64,000 nt of DNA. Origin: Streptomyces luteolifulvus (GTDB lineage: Bacteria > Actinomycetota > Actinomycetes > Streptomycetales > Streptomycetaceae). The stretch is from positions 1-64,000 of the forward strand of contig NZ_VZRB01000024.1 in the NCBI RefSeq assembly GCF_008806595.1. The letters run 5' to 3'. Each line of letters starts with the position of its first letter. Position 1 is the first letter of the stretch. The position numbers and the translations under genes were made by a program. Below, one piece after another: positions 23,603 to 36,247 of the stretch. The notes under the pieces are model-generated. The model did not search any database, was not told the origin of the DNA, and saw only the letters and a program-made list of their open reading frames with translations.

Positions 23603-25854
23603 GCCCACGACCGCGAGCCAACCGTCCGGCGGGACAGGCCCGCACCGCGCGCACCACCCCCGCCCCTCGCTCCTCCGGTGGTCCGCACGGCTTCGTCACA
23701 GCACGTGGATCTCGTACGGCCGAGCCGCCGCAGAGCTCCCACGGCGCTCGTGACTTTCGTACGCCTCCGCCCTCCCGCCCCGCCCCCAACCGTCGCGCCC
23801 GCCGCCGCGACCCCCGCGCCCACTGGCTGCTGCTCCTGCTGACGCTCGCCGTGGCCGCTACCGCGCTGCTCTTCGGCGGATACGGGCGGCACGAGATAGC
23901 GCCGACCGCGGCGTCCGCCCGGGAGTGCGCCACCGCCCCCGAGGCGGTGCGCACCGGCGGACCCGTGCTGACCGAGTCCGACGGCAGACTGCGCAGCGCG
24001 CACCTCCCGGCCCGCACGGTCGCCCTGACCTACGACGGCGGGCCCGATCCCTCCTGGACCCCGCGGCTGCTCGACGTCCTCGCGGCGCACCACGCCAAGG
24101 CCACCTTCTTCCTCACCGGCACCGAGATCGCGGCCCACCCCGGCCTGGTCCGGCGGATCCGCGACGAGGGTCACCAGATCGGCTCGCACACCTACACCGA
24201 CGCCGACCTCGCCCAGACCGGCACCTGGCGGGCCCGGCTCGAACTCGCGCTGACCCAGAACACCCTCGCGGGCGCCGCGGGCCTGGGCACCCACCTGCTG
24301 CGCCTGCCGCACACCGCCTCCGTCGGCACGCTGTGCGCCGCCGAGTGGAGTGCGGGCAGGCGCGCCGTCGACGCCGGGTACGTCCTGGTGGCCGCCGACG
24401 CGCCCGGCCGCAGCCTGAAACGCGGAGCGGTCCGTCAATACACCGGCTCGCCCGCGGCCGTGACGGAGACGGAGAGACTGCTCGCCCACCCACCCGTGAA
24501 GGGCCTGCACTTCACGACCGTCGGCGCCGGGCTCGGCATGAACGGCGTCACCTACCCGGTCGACGGGGGGAACGAGGCGAAGGGCAGGGCCGTGGTGTGG
24601 GCGCAGGCCTTCTCCCGGGCCTTCGCCGACGGCATGACCTGGCTCATGGCGGCCGCGGGCGTGATCACCGTGGCCCGGCTGGTGCTGCTGTTCGCCGTCG
24701 CCCGCGTCCATGTGCGCCGCACCCGCAGGCAGCGCCGCCGGGGCAATCGTCTGCCCCCGGTCACCGACCCGGTCACGGTGATCGTCCCCGCGTACAACGA
24801 GGAGGCGGGGATAGAGGCGACCCTGCGCTCGCTGCTCGCCTCGACGCACGAGTACGTGCAGATCATCGTCGTCGACGACGGCTCCAACGACCGCACCTTC
24901 GAGATCGCCGAATCGGTGCGGGCAAAGGACGCGCGGGTGATGGTGATCCGACAGCCCAACGCGGGCAAGGCCGCCGCCCTCAACACCGGCCTGTCCTGGG
25001 CCCACTTCGACATCGTCGTGATGATCGACGGAGACACCGTCTTCGACCGGGACGCCATCCGCCGGCTCATCCAGCCGCTCGCCGACCCGCGCGTCGGCGC
25101 GGTCAGCGGCAACACCAAGGTCGGCAACCGGCAGGGCATCCTCGGCCGTTGGCAGCACCTGGAGTACGTCATCGGCTTCAACCTCGACCGCCGTATGTAC
25201 GACGTCCTCGAATGCATGCCGACCGTCCCCGGCGCCATCGGAGCCTTCCGCCGTCAGGCGCTCGCTGATGTCGGAGGGGTCAGCGAAGACACCCTCGCCG
25301 AGGACACCGACCTCACCATGGCGTTGTGCCGGGCGGGCTGGCGGGTGGTCTACGAGGAGTCGGCGATCGCCTGGACCGAGGCACCCTCGACGGTCAGGCA
25401 GCTGTGGAAGCAGCGCTACCGCTGGTGCTACGGCACCCTCCAAGCGATGTGGAAGCACCGGCGTGCGCTCGTCGAGCGCGGCGCGGGCGGCAAGTTCGGC
25501 CGCCGCGGGCTGACGTACCTCACCGTCTTCCAGATGCTGCTGCCGCTGCTCGCCCCGCTGGTCGACGTCTTCGCGGTGTACGGGCTCTGCTTCCAGAGCG
25601 CCGCGCGCGCCGGAGCGGTGTGGCTCGGCTTTACCGCGATCCAGGTCGTCTGTGCGGTCTTCGCCCTGCGTCTCGACAAGGAGAGGTTCGAGCCGCTCTG
25701 GACCCTGCCGCTGCAGATCGTCGTCTACCGGCAGCTGATGTACCTGGTGGTCGTCCAGTCGGTGGTGACCGCCCTGCTGGGCAGCCGGCTGCGCTGGCAC
25801 CGGATGCAGCGCACGGGCACGGCCATGGACACGTTGCTGCGTCAGCCGACCTGA
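23599..25854 (+). CDS. matB: MatB-like bifunctional NodB deacetylase / GT2 polysaccharide synthase
   Basis: The protein has 751 residues. In order: a basic disordered N-terminus, a membrane helix (~76-95), a NodB-like domain (~135-330), a second helix (~350-372), a GT2 synthase domain (~395-620) and C-terminal membrane helices. The synthase motifs are intact: VVDDGSND, DGDTVFD, LAEDTDLT and QRYRW. The NodB domain reads TYDGG (Asp146-Gly147) where TFDDG is usual, and SHTYTD (His197, then Asp201) where a second His is usual, so two metal-binding positions look altered. MatB makes a poly-N-acetylglucosamine-like polymer in Streptomyces. The coupled matA-like gene overlaps it. Confidence 0.8.
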   Translation: MSPRPRANRPAGQARTARTTPAPRSSGGPHGFVTARGSRTAEPPQSSHGARDFRTPPPSRPAPNRRARRRDPRAHWLLLLLTLAVAATALLFGGYGRHEIAPTAASARECATAPEAVRTGGPVLTESDGRLRSAHLPARTVALTYDGGPDPSWTPRLLDVLAAHHAKATFFLTGTEIAAHPGLVRRIRDEGHQIGSHTYTDADLAQTGTWRARLELALTQNTLAGAAGLGTHLLRLPHTASVGTLCAAEWSAGRRAVDAGYVLVAADAPGRSLKRGAVRQYTGSPAAVTETERLLAHPPVKGLHFTTVGAGLGMNGVTYPVDGGNEAKGRAVVWAQAFSRAFADGMTWLMAAAGVITVARLVLLFAVARVHVRRTRRQRRRGNRLPPVTDPVTVIVPAYNEEAGIEATLRSLLASTHEYVQIIVVDDGSNDRTFEIAESVRAKDARVMVIRQPNAGKAAALNTGLSWAHFDIVVMIDGDTVFDRDAIRRLIQPLADPRVGAVSGNTKVGNRQGILGRWQHLEYVIGFNLDRRMYDVLECMPTVPGAIGAFRRQALADVGGVSEDTLAEDTDLTMALCRAGWRVVYEESAIAWTEAPSTVRQLWKQRYRWCYGTLQAMWKHRRALVERGAGGKFGRRGLTYLTVFQMLLPLLAPLVDVFAVYGLCFQSAARAGAVWLGFTAIQVVCAVFALRLDKERFEPLWTLPLQIVVYRQLMYLVVVQSVVTALLGSRLRWHRMQRTGTAMDTLLRQPT

Positions 25855-25989
25855 AACACAACTCCAGCTCACGGGGATCGAGGTACGCCGCAAGGGAAGC
25901 CTTCAGTGTCGGTACTGAGCTGACGCGGCGGAGCGTCGGAGCCCCCGTCGCCTCTCAGCAGGACCGAGCGGCATCGGGAGTTACGCATC

Positions 25990-26185
25990 TTCCAGATGCC
26001 CTCCCACGCCCCGAAGTTGAACCAGGCAGAGGGGACTCGGCCCCTGCTCAAGTGGCACCTGCCGACTTCGCCGCGGCCGAGTGGGCATCTGACCCGTGTG
26101 ATCAAGCGGAAGCCGAAGAAGATCCAGTACCGGGCACCACCTGATCGACGGCTTTCTCCCGCCGACTGGTCTGATCATGGACCAC
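25990..26185 (+). pseudogene. Decayed C-terminus of an IS630-family transposase
   Basis: Three short frames read in succession give the end of an IS630 DDE transposase: SHAPKLNQAEGTRPLLKWHL, then ADFAAAEW, then LTRVIKRKPKKIQYR and HLIDGFL. In intact elements these run together as PELNPAEGxW...LKxxL...IKxRLKxIQYR...IDGFL. At least two frameshifts separate them. The rest of the element is missing, and the remaining bases of 25855-26280 show no gene. Confidence 0.65.
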
Positions 26186-26280
26186 GACGCGATCACATCA
26201 CCGGACTCCATGAGTTCGCCCCGAGGAGCTGACCGAAAGTTCTCTTACGAGTGGGATGTTCCGCTGCCAGCCTCGCGAGC

Positions 26281-26670
26281 ATGAAGGGAACCAGAAAGCT
26301 CGCCGCCATCGGCGCGACAACCGCCGCCATCGCCGCCGCCCTGACCGTCGCGGCCCCGCCTGCCTCCGCTGACACCTACAACGGATGCGTCTGGCCCCGT
26401 GTCTGCTTCTACCTCACCAGCAGCGACTGGAACGCCGGAGCGCCCAACGCTGCTTTCCAGGATGTCACCAGCTACTACCAGAACCTCGGCTCCAGGAGCC
26501 GAGGGGCCGACTACGTCTGGAACAGCCGCAACGACGATCGTGCATATCTCCGCTACCTCGACAGCAGCGGCAGCACCCGGTACTACTGCCTTCCCCCGAA
26601 CCAGGGGGTCTACTTCCCTTCGGCGCTGACCGTCACCGGCATCAGGATCGATACGGCGCCCAGTTGCTGA
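26281..26670 (+). CDS. Small secreted protein, peptidase-inhibitor I36-like
   Basis: The product has 129 residues. An N-terminal signal peptide (basic start, hydrophobic core, PPASA cleavage site) precedes a ~100-residue domain with Cys residues in YNGCVWPRVCFYL and near the C-terminus (YYCLPP, TAPSC). The pattern of aromatic residues and the opening CxxxxVCFY resemble the I36 family (Streptomyces metalloproteinase-inhibitor type, a crystallin-like fold). Function as an inhibitor is inference. It is flanked by IS630 remnants in inverted orientation, so it may have been moved here. Confidence 0.65.
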   Translation: MKGTRKLAAIGATTAAIAAALTVAAPPASADTYNGCVWPRVCFYLTSSDWNAGAPNAAFQDVTSYYQNLGSRSRGADYVWNSRNDDRAYLRYLDSSGSTRYYCLPPNQGVYFPSALTVTGIRIDTAPSC

Positions 26671-26744
26671 GAGCATCCCCCAAACAAGGAACCTCTACGG
26701 CCAGTTCGGTCCGGGCGCCACACTGTGGTGCGGCGCCCGGGCTG

Positions 26745-27050
26745 TCGACGTGGCGGGGCTGATCACGCGGGTCAGGTGGGCCAAGTCGGCTGCGGCGAAG
26801 TCGCCCGGTGCCGCTTGAGGAGCAACCAGACCCCCTCAACTCCCCGGTGTAGAAAGGTATCTGGGGCCCAACCAGGGCGCGCACCGCCTTGCTCCCACGC
26901 ACGCCGCAACGACCGCGCCGTCACTCGAAGATCCCGCGCGACGGCTTCGCTCTGCTCCCCACGAGCGACCCGGTCCGCCGCCTCCAGGCGCACTCGCTCC
27001 CGCTACTCCTGCTCCCTGGGCGTCAGTTCGCCCCCATACGCGTACGGCAT
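26745..27050 (-). pseudogene. IS630-family transposase remnant with stop and internal deletion
   Basis: From ATG 27050 the frame gives MPYAYGGELTPREQE, an in-frame TAG, then RLEAADRVARGEQSEAVARD and LRVTARSLRRAW, the helix-turn-helix N-terminus of IS630 transposases. It then jumps directly to GVEGVWLLLKRH and, after a frameshift, DFAAADLAHLTRVIS from the C-terminus. The catalytic middle is deleted. The rest of 26671-27350 shows no gene. Confidence 0.65.
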
Positions 27051-27350
27051 GACGACGTCGTGCCGCAACGATCAAGAACCCCCGGCATGGCGAATCTCCT
27101 TGGGGATGTGAAGCGCCCCTCGCGACCGGGTCTGCGAGGGTCGCATGGGATGTCGGGGCTTGACGCTGTCGGCGTGGTCGTCTCGCTCGGCACGTGTGCG
27201 CGCTCGGTGGCCTGTAGGCCACGGGCTCCCGAGCCGCCGCGGACGGTCGCGAGGACGCATGATATCCCTGCCCGCGGCGTTGGGACCGTGTGTGCCCAAA
27301 AGGGCGGCCGCCGCCACAACCGGGTTTGAGCAGGGCGCACCGAGAGCGTC

Positions 27351-29633
27351 ATGATGGGTCCGTTCGAGTCGCCCCGGGTGCGGTGGGAGCAGCAAATGCG
27401 GCGAGACGGGAAGACAGCCCCGTCCGATCTCCAGCTGAAGATCGTCCTTCACGGCACGAGACCGCCCCTGTGGCGGCGCCTCGTGCTGCCGTCCGACGCC
27501 TCGCTCGGGACGCTGCACGACGCCATCCAGGTCGCCTTCGGATGGCACGGTGGCCATCTGCACCTCTTCACCGACGAGTTCGGCCGGGGGTACGGCGATA
27601 CGGCCCGACTCACCGACATCGATCTCGGCTTCGGCCGCGGGGTCGGGGACGAGGACGCCACCGCACTCGGCGACGTGCTGGCCGAGGCGGGAGCACGGCT
27701 GCGTTACGTCTACGACTTCGGCGATGACTGGGAGCACGGAATCACGCTGGAGAAGACGCTGCCGCGCCCGGTCGGCGCGGAGCGGACGGTGCGCTGCGTC
27801 GGCGGGCGTCGCGCCGATGTACCGGCCGAGGACATCGGCGGCGTGTGGGGACTGGCCCAGGTGCTGGAGCTCCTCCAAGCCCCGGACGGTGCCGGGGACG
27901 GCCCGCACGGTGAACTCGTCGCCGAGTTGCGGGCGGCCGGTTACGATCCGGCGGCCTTCGACCGGGACGGGATCACCGCGCAGCTGGCCCAGTTGACGCC
28001 GGTCGCGGCATCCCGTGCGGCGAAGCCCCCGGCCCGTGATCGGGTCGGGCGCGGCGGCGTCCGTCGGCTGACCGCCGAGGATGTGGCGTTGTGTACCTGC
28101 GGGCAGTGCCAGGTGGGCGACCCGGCCGATGCCGGAGTCGACGGACCGGCCGACGACCTGCCTGTGCTGCGCCCGGTGACCCTGGCTCCGCAGAAGGACC
28201 TTGTCGCTGCCGTGCGGGGTGTCCCGCTCTTCGACGCGGCGCTGCGGCTCGCCGCCTGGTGCCGCGAGGGACGTCAGGTCACCGCCGGCCGGGTACTGCG
28301 CCCCGCACTCGCCCGTGAGGCCGTCGAGGAGCTCGAGCTGTGGAAGCTGGCCGGCGACGGCTCGCCGTACGCCGATGCCGTGGCGCGGGCCCGTGCGTTG
28401 AAATCGCTGCGCAGCGCCAAGGACATGACCGTTCTCGATGATCCGTGGTGGCTGGCTGTGGACGGCGGATTGATCACGATCAGCGGAGGCCGCGGGTGGG
28501 GCGGTGCGGCGACCGCCTTCGCCGGTGAGGACGTTCTGAAGTTCTGGGCCGCCGCGGTGGGCGACCTGCTCGAGGAGATCGGTGAGACGGGGGTGCTGGA
28601 CGGGTGGCACGGTGAGCTGGGTGAACTGACGGCCGAGATCGCCGACGGACTGGTCGGGCTGCTGTACGACGCCCCGGACGACGTCTGGGTGGCTGGTGAC
28701 GACCTGCGCGCGATGACTCGTGAGGCGGGCGAGATCGGGCCGGAGTTCGACCTCCTCCAGGCGCTGTTCGCAGCGTCCTTCCGGGAACTGGGGGTTGCGC
28801 TCGCCTATTTGGGCGCGGTGGAGTACGAGCCCGGTGACGGCGACGTATCGTCCGAGGAGGTTCTGCGTACACTCCTGAACGCCATGGGCGGGCAGGAGCT
28901 GGGCAGTTCACCTTCGCCGACGGCGTCCGACCGGCCGCGGGACGACAGACGCGGGGACCGTATGCGGCTTACCCCGCTTGGCCGGTACGGGCTCCGCGCC
29001 TACCTGATGGAGTGCGGTGTGCCGGCGCCGCTGCTCGGTGAGTACGCCGACGCCGACGCCGGCGCTCTGCTCCAAGGGCTCCTGGGCTACTCCCCCGAGG
29101 AGATGCGCCAGGAGGTCGAAGGGTGGCTGGATCACCGCTCTGCGGCGGACGCCGCGGTGGGGCTGCTCGACGCATGCGCGGGAGACGGCCCCGATGCCGC
29201 GGCGAAGCGCGCCGTGGCCCGGCTGGTACTGGCCGGCCTCGACGACCCCCGGGCATTGCGCGTACTGCGCAAGGCAGCGGACTCCGACGTCGAGGGGTGC
29301 CGCCACGTGGCCGCCGCGACCCTGGGCACACGCCCTGAGGCAGAAGCGCACGTGGAATCGGCGCGGGCGAGGGAGGCCGGGTTGTGGCTGCTCATCGACG
29401 GGCTGTCGCTCCACGCCGGTGCTCACGAGGACGAGGAGCTGGTCCAGGGCTTCCTGGAGAACTGGAACACGGCATCGCAGACGCCCCAACAGCGGATGGA
29501 CGACCTGTGGCGAGTGAGGCATCCGGCCACCGCCCAGGTACTCGCCGAACTGGGGGAGGCCCTGCGCGGCGTCGACAAGCAGCTCGCCAAACGTATGCGT
29601 ACCGCGGCGAACAAGGCGCGCTCGAGCCGGTGA
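27351..29633 (+). CDS. Large protein with N-terminal plasmid pRiA4b ORF-3-like domain
   Basis: The protein has 760 residues. Residues ~25-200 form a pRiA4b ORF-3-like domain: LQLKIVLHGTRPPLWRRLVL, HDAIQVAFGWHGGHLHLF, YVYDFGDDWEHGITLE. This domain is common in actinomycetes and in some transposon-related proteins, with unknown biochemical role. The remaining ~550 residues are helical, acidic and without a motif I know; a repeat-like helical part near 560-700 could be a HEAT-type scaffold. The start could also be the second ATG (27354). A hairpin follows before the helicase gene. Confidence 0.7.
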   Translation: MMGPFESPRVRWEQQMRRDGKTAPSDLQLKIVLHGTRPPLWRRLVLPSDASLGTLHDAIQVAFGWHGGHLHLFTDEFGRGYGDTARLTDIDLGFGRGVGDEDATALGDVLAEAGARLRYVYDFGDDWEHGITLEKTLPRPVGAERTVRCVGGRRADVPAEDIGGVWGLAQVLELLQAPDGAGDGPHGELVAELRAAGYDPAAFDRDGITAQLAQLTPVAASRAAKPPARDRVGRGGVRRLTAEDVALCTCGQCQVGDPADAGVDGPADDLPVLRPVTLAPQKDLVAAVRGVPLFDAALRLAAWCREGRQVTAGRVLRPALAREAVEELELWKLAGDGSPYADAVARARALKSLRSAKDMTVLDDPWWLAVDGGLITISGGRGWGGAATAFAGEDVLKFWAAAVGDLLEEIGETGVLDGWHGELGELTAEIADGLVGLLYDAPDDVWVAGDDLRAMTREAGEIGPEFDLLQALFAASFRELGVALAYLGAVEYEPGDGDVSSEEVLRTLLNAMGGQELGSSPSPTASDRPRDDRRGDRMRLTPLGRYGLRAYLMECGVPAPLLGEYADADAGALLQGLLGYSPEEMRQEVEGWLDHRSAADAAVGLLDACAGDGPDAAAKRAVARLVLAGLDDPRALRVLRKAADSDVEGCRHVAAATLGTRPEAEAHVESARAREAGLWLLIDGLSLHAGAHEDEELVQGFLENWNTASQTPQQRMDDLWRVRHPATAQVLAELGEALRGVDKQLAKRMRTAANKARSSR

Positions 29634-29641
29634 CGACGGGG

Positions 29642-29670
29642 CCCGCACCCGTTGGTGGGTGAGGTGCGGG
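29642..29670. terminator. Hairpin between the pRiA4b-domain gene and the helicase gene
   Basis: Eight-base arms cccgcacc and ggtgcggg with a 13-base loop start 8 bases after the stop. The stem is moderate in strength, so it could be an attenuator rather than a full terminator. Confidence 0.4.
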
Positions 29671-29721
29671 GTGAACAGCGGGGCGCGGTGGGTACCGCAT
29701 GGAGACGATGGGCGGAAGAGA

Positions 29722-32591
<2,870 letters not shown>

Positions 32592-32595
<4 letters not shown>

Positions 32596-33851
32596 GCCCC
32601 TCCATCCCCGGCCCGCGCCGCGCGCCCGCCCGCGGCAGGCGCGCCTTCGCCGCGACCTGGTGGGGCCAGGCATGGGTGACGGCCCTGGAGGATTCCACCC
32701 TGGACTCCGGACGCCTGTCCCGCGGGCGCACCTACGCCCGTCAGGGCATGGTCGGCGCCGTCACCATCGCCCCCGGCCAGGTCAAAGCCGCCGTCCAGGG
32801 CAGCAGGCCCCGCCCCTACCGCTCCGCCGTCCACCTGTCCGTCCTCACCGACGCCCGGTGGGACACCCTCCTCGACACCATCGCGGCCCGGTCCGGGCAT
32901 CTCGCCGCGCTTCTCGACGGCGAGATGCCCGCCGAACTCGTCGACGACGCCCGCGAGGCCGGCGTACCCCTGCTCCCTCAGCCCACCGAACTCGACCCCG
33001 AATGCTCCTGCCCCGACTGGGGTTACCCCTGCAAACACGCCGCCGCGCTCTGCTACGCCATCGCCGCCACCATCGACACCGACCCGTTCGTGCTCTTCGC
33101 GCTGCGCGGCCGCAGCCGCGAGGAGGTCCTCGCCCAGCTGCGCACCCGCCGTACCGCCACTCAGGCGACCTGCACCCCGCCGACTCCGGCCGGCCTCCCG
33201 GCCGCCGGCGCCTACGCGGCCTGGGCCGCCCTGACCGAACACACCCCACGCCTTCCCGAACTCCCCGAACCGGCCCCCCACACCGCCGCGCTGCCCGCCG
33301 CCCCGCCACCCGGAACCGGTCTGTTCACCACGGACCTCGAACGCCTCATCGCCGACGCCGCCGCACGCGCCGCCCAGCTGCTCACGGGCGCTACCACGGG
33401 CCTGCACCTGACCCAGCACCAGGACGCGGTACGCATCGCCGCGAACGCCCCCGGACCCGAGTGGTTCCACCGCCTCATCCAGAACACCGGCGCCAAGCCC
33501 ACCGCCTTCGCCCGCCTCACCCGCGCCTGGCGCCACGGCGGTCCCACCGGCATCACCGTCGCCGAACACCCCCACACGCCCGACCCGACGGCGATGACGG
33601 CCGCCCGCACCGCCCTGACCGAGGCCCTCACCGAAATGACCACCGCCCCGATAGCCCTCAGGGCCTGGCGCAACCGCCTCACCCTCAGCGACCACGGCAT
33701 CCAGCTGCGCCTGGGCCCCGACGCCCGCTGGTACCCCTATCTCCACGACGACGGCGAATGGTGGCCCGCGGCACCGGCCGACCCCGATCCCGTCACGGCA
33801 CTCACCTCCGTCTGGCAAGACCGAGGAGTGACACGTACGACGGACCTGTGA
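32592..33851 (+). CDS. SWIM zinc-finger protein
   Basis: The product has 419 residues. The ATG overlaps the helicase stop (ATGA), so the pair is translationally coupled. Residues ~25-60 carry TWWGQAWVTALEDSTLDSG, typical of SNF2-neighbour SWIM proteins. The SWIM finger itself is CSCPDWGYPCKHAAALCYA near residue 138 (CxCx6CxH). SWIM domains bind DNA or protein. The C-terminal part (~200-415) is Ala/Pro/Thr-rich and helical without known motifs. It likely targets or regulates the SNF2 ATPase; no further operon member follows. Confidence 0.9.
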
Positions 33852-33989
33852 ATCCGCCGCCTCAGCACACAAGTTGGATCTTCCATTGGAGTGGCTTCGG
33901 CCAGGGCGTGATCCTCGCGCTGTTCGGGGCCGGCAGCGTGCGAGCTGTCCACCTCACGTGCACCGGTTACGGCTTGCAGTAAGGGCGAC

Positions 33990-34145
33990 CGTCGGTCGGC
34001 CGAGGGCGGGTGTGGTCGGAGGGCCCTTACGGCGCGCTCACGGCGGCTCGCCGCAGCAGGCGCAAGGTGTTGCTGCTGGCCGGAGGTGTGGGCATTACCC
34101 CGATGCGCCCGCTGTTCGAGACCCTGCCCGCCCAGCCCCCCTTCG
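33990..34145 (+). pseudogene. Ferredoxin-reductase-like fragment, 5' part of a broken gene
   Basis: The plus frame reads SEGPYGALTAARRSRRKVLL, then LAGGVGITPMRPLFETLP. This is the flavin and NAD-binding start of FNR-like reductases of the ferric-reductase type (EGPYG...AGGVGITPxxxLxE). It breaks off after FETLP. The expected continuation is found inverted at 34310-34424. There are no intact flanks upstream. Confidence 0.6.
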
Positions 34146-34309
34146 CGGTTACGGGGGACGCCAGCGAAGTGCCGCTCCCTCTCCACGTTGCGGCCGATCA
34201 TTCACGCCGTCGACGGCCCGCGCTCCCATGCCGGCCCAGATCAACCTTCGGCCGTTCTGGATCAGGGAACTCCTACCGTTCCGGGTCAGGAACCGCTGGG
34301 CGTGCTGCC

Positions 34310-34424
34310 GGCCGCGCGCCCGGGCGCCGCGTGCCACGGCTATCGCGTCCGGCTCGTGGCGCAGCGCCAGGTCCTCGGGGCGGCGGGCGCGGTAGACCAT
34401 GGTCAGGTCGTTCGGCCGCGCCAT
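34310..34424 (-). pseudogene. Ferredoxin-reductase-like fragment, inverted continuation
   Basis: The minus frame reads NDLTMVYRARRPEDLALRHE, then DAIAVARGAR. In FNR-like reductases this stretch (LxxxYRxRxPxDxxLxxELxxIAxxRGA) follows the LFETLPA block that ends at about 34145 on the other strand. The two pieces are thus parts of one gene split by an inversion. The rest of 33852-34756 has no recognisable gene. Confidence 0.55.
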
Positions 34425-34756
34425 GTCTCCCGCCCGACGTGTGAAGGTGTGTGGTGGCCCTCCAGCTCAGTGCCCGCCCGGCGCTGGAACAAGCCATCAC
34501 TGCGCCCTGCCTAACGGATGGTACGGACAAGCGGAACACGCCGTTCGCTTCGTGCAGGGAAGGAATCGGATGGTGCGCCCTTGGCGATGGCCGCCGAGGT
34601 GCCCGAATCCTCGCCCACGGCGGTGGGCGTCTCCATGAACGGCAGGTGACTTTTCGTACAACCATCGGTTTGGTTCACGTGTCTCTTGTGGTGTGTGAGC
34701 TGGATGTGATGGCTCGTCACTTCAGCGGCTTGCATCCCTTTGAGCAGGAGGTTCGT

Positions 34757-36247
34757 GTGCCCAAGCGCGCACTTCGTACGACGGTGGCCGTAGCCGTGGC
34801 CATGACGGCCACATCGGCTCTGGCGGCGACCGCCGTGCAGGCGGCACCTATGTCCCCCGTGGCGAACGCCGCCCCGGACAAGGTCGACTTCAACGGCGAC
34901 GGCATCACGGACGTGGCTGTCGCCGCGCCCGGAGCAACCGTGAGCGGCGAGGGGCAGGCCGGGTATGTCGCCGTGGCGTACGGCTCGGCGGCCGGAGTGA
35001 AGACCCTGTACAAGAAGGTGTTCCACCAGAACAGCACCGGGATCCCGGGCAGCGCCGAACAGGACGACCGCTTCGGCTCCACGGTGGCCTCCGGGGACGT
35101 CGACGGCGACGGCTACACGGATCTGGTCGTCGGCTCGCAGGGCGAGTCCGTCGGGAGTCTCCATGGGGCGGGCAGCCTGACCGTGCTGTGGGGCGGGGCC
35201 AACGGTCTCTCCGGTGGCACCGTCATCAAGGGCACGGCGAACTATCAGCACATCGGCGCAGCCGCCGCGGTCGACGACTTCAACGGTGACGGCCACCTCG
35301 ACATGGCCACGGGAACCACGGTCTCGTACGGGCCGATGTCCCGCACCGGCGGATGGACCCGTACGGACGAGATGACGGTCGAGGTGGGCGGCTCGGCGGA
35401 GGAGCTGTGGGGGCGCCCGGAGTTCGCCACTGGTGATGTGAACGGTGACGGCATCTCCGACCTGGTTGCCCTGATCTCGCACGGCAGCGAGGAACTTCCC
35501 TACCACGGCCCCCGACTCGTCCAGTATCTGCAGGGCACGTCGGCCGGCCTGTCGGAGGCGCGGACGCTCAAGGACCCGTCCGGGAAGACCCTGGACGGCG
35601 GCCGGTCCGTGGCGGTCGGGGACATCGATCGGGACGGATATGCCGACATCGTCCTCGGCCGCACCAGCGAGTACGACATGCGAGGCACGGAGGACGTGAA
35701 CGATGTCGGCGGCGGTATCGAGGTCGTCGCCGGCACCGCCACCGGACCGGACACCACGAGCCCTCGTACGCTCATCCACCAGGACACCCCCGGGGTTCCG
35801 GGCTCGGCGGAGGAGATGGACGGCTTCGGCGACAGCGTCTCCCTGGGCGACGCCAACGGTGACGGATACCTTGACCTCGCGATCGGTGCCGGCCGGGAGG
35901 ACGTGGGCAGCGCGAAGGACGCGGGCTCGGTGACCGTCCTGAAGGGCAGTGCCGGCGGACTGACTGTGACGGGCGCCCGGAGCTTCACGCAGAACACCGG
36001 CGGCGTACCGGGCAGCGCCGAAACCGGCGACGCGTTCGGGCGCGCCGTCAAGCTGGCAGACGTGAGCGGTGACGGCAAGACGGAACTGTTCGCCGGCGCC
36101 CCCTACGAGAACGGCGCCGCCGGCGGTGTATGGGCGTTCCCCTCCACCGCGTCCGGGGTCACGGCCACCGGGGCGTATTCGTTCGGTGCGGGCACGCTCG
36201 GCCAGATCGCGGCGAACGCCGTGCTCGGCTGGTCGTTCAACGACTGA
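34757..36247 (+). CDS. Secreted FG-GAP / integrin-alpha-like beta-propeller protein
   Basis: The product has 496 residues. I chose GTG 34757 because AGGAGG lies 5 bases upstream and a signal peptide starts right after it (basic KRALR, hydrophobic core, AVQA cleavage region). At least seven Ca-binding DxNGDG-type loops follow: DFNGDGITD, DVDGDGYTD, DFNGDGHLD, DVNGDGISD, DIDRDGYAD, DANGDGYLD and DVSGDGKTE, enough for a seven-bladed propeller. Repeated TGIPGSAE, PGVPGSAE and GGVPGSAE segments lie between blades. Such proteins are exported and often bind surfaces or ligands; the role here is unknown. It stands alone. Confidence 0.88.
   Translation: MPKRALRTTVAVAVAMTATSALAATAVQAAPMSPVANAAPDKVDFNGDGITDVAVAAPGATVSGEGQAGYVAVAYGSAAGVKTLYKKVFHQNSTGIPGSAEQDDRFGSTVASGDVDGDGYTDLVVGSQGESVGSLHGAGSLTVLWGGANGLSGGTVIKGTANYQHIGAAAAVDDFNGDGHLDMATGTTVSYGPMSRTGGWTRTDEMTVEVGGSAEELWGRPEFATGDVNGDGISDLVALISHGSEELPYHGPRLVQYLQGTSAGLSEARTLKDPSGKTLDGGRSVAVGDIDRDGYADIVLGRTSEYDMRGTEDVNDVGGGIEVVAGTATGPDTTSPRTLIHQDTPGVPGSAEEMDGFGDSVSLGDANGDGYLDLAIGAGREDVGSAKDAGSVTVLKGSAGGLTVTGARSFTQNTGGVPGSAETGDAFGRAVKLADVSGDGKTELFAGAPYENGAAGGVWAFPSTASGVTATGAYSFGAGTLGQIAANAVLGWSFND

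Noticed and set aside
22930..25893. 987-residue minus-strand open frame over matA/matB
   Set aside because: Shadow frame; the plus strand carries intact GT2 motifs.
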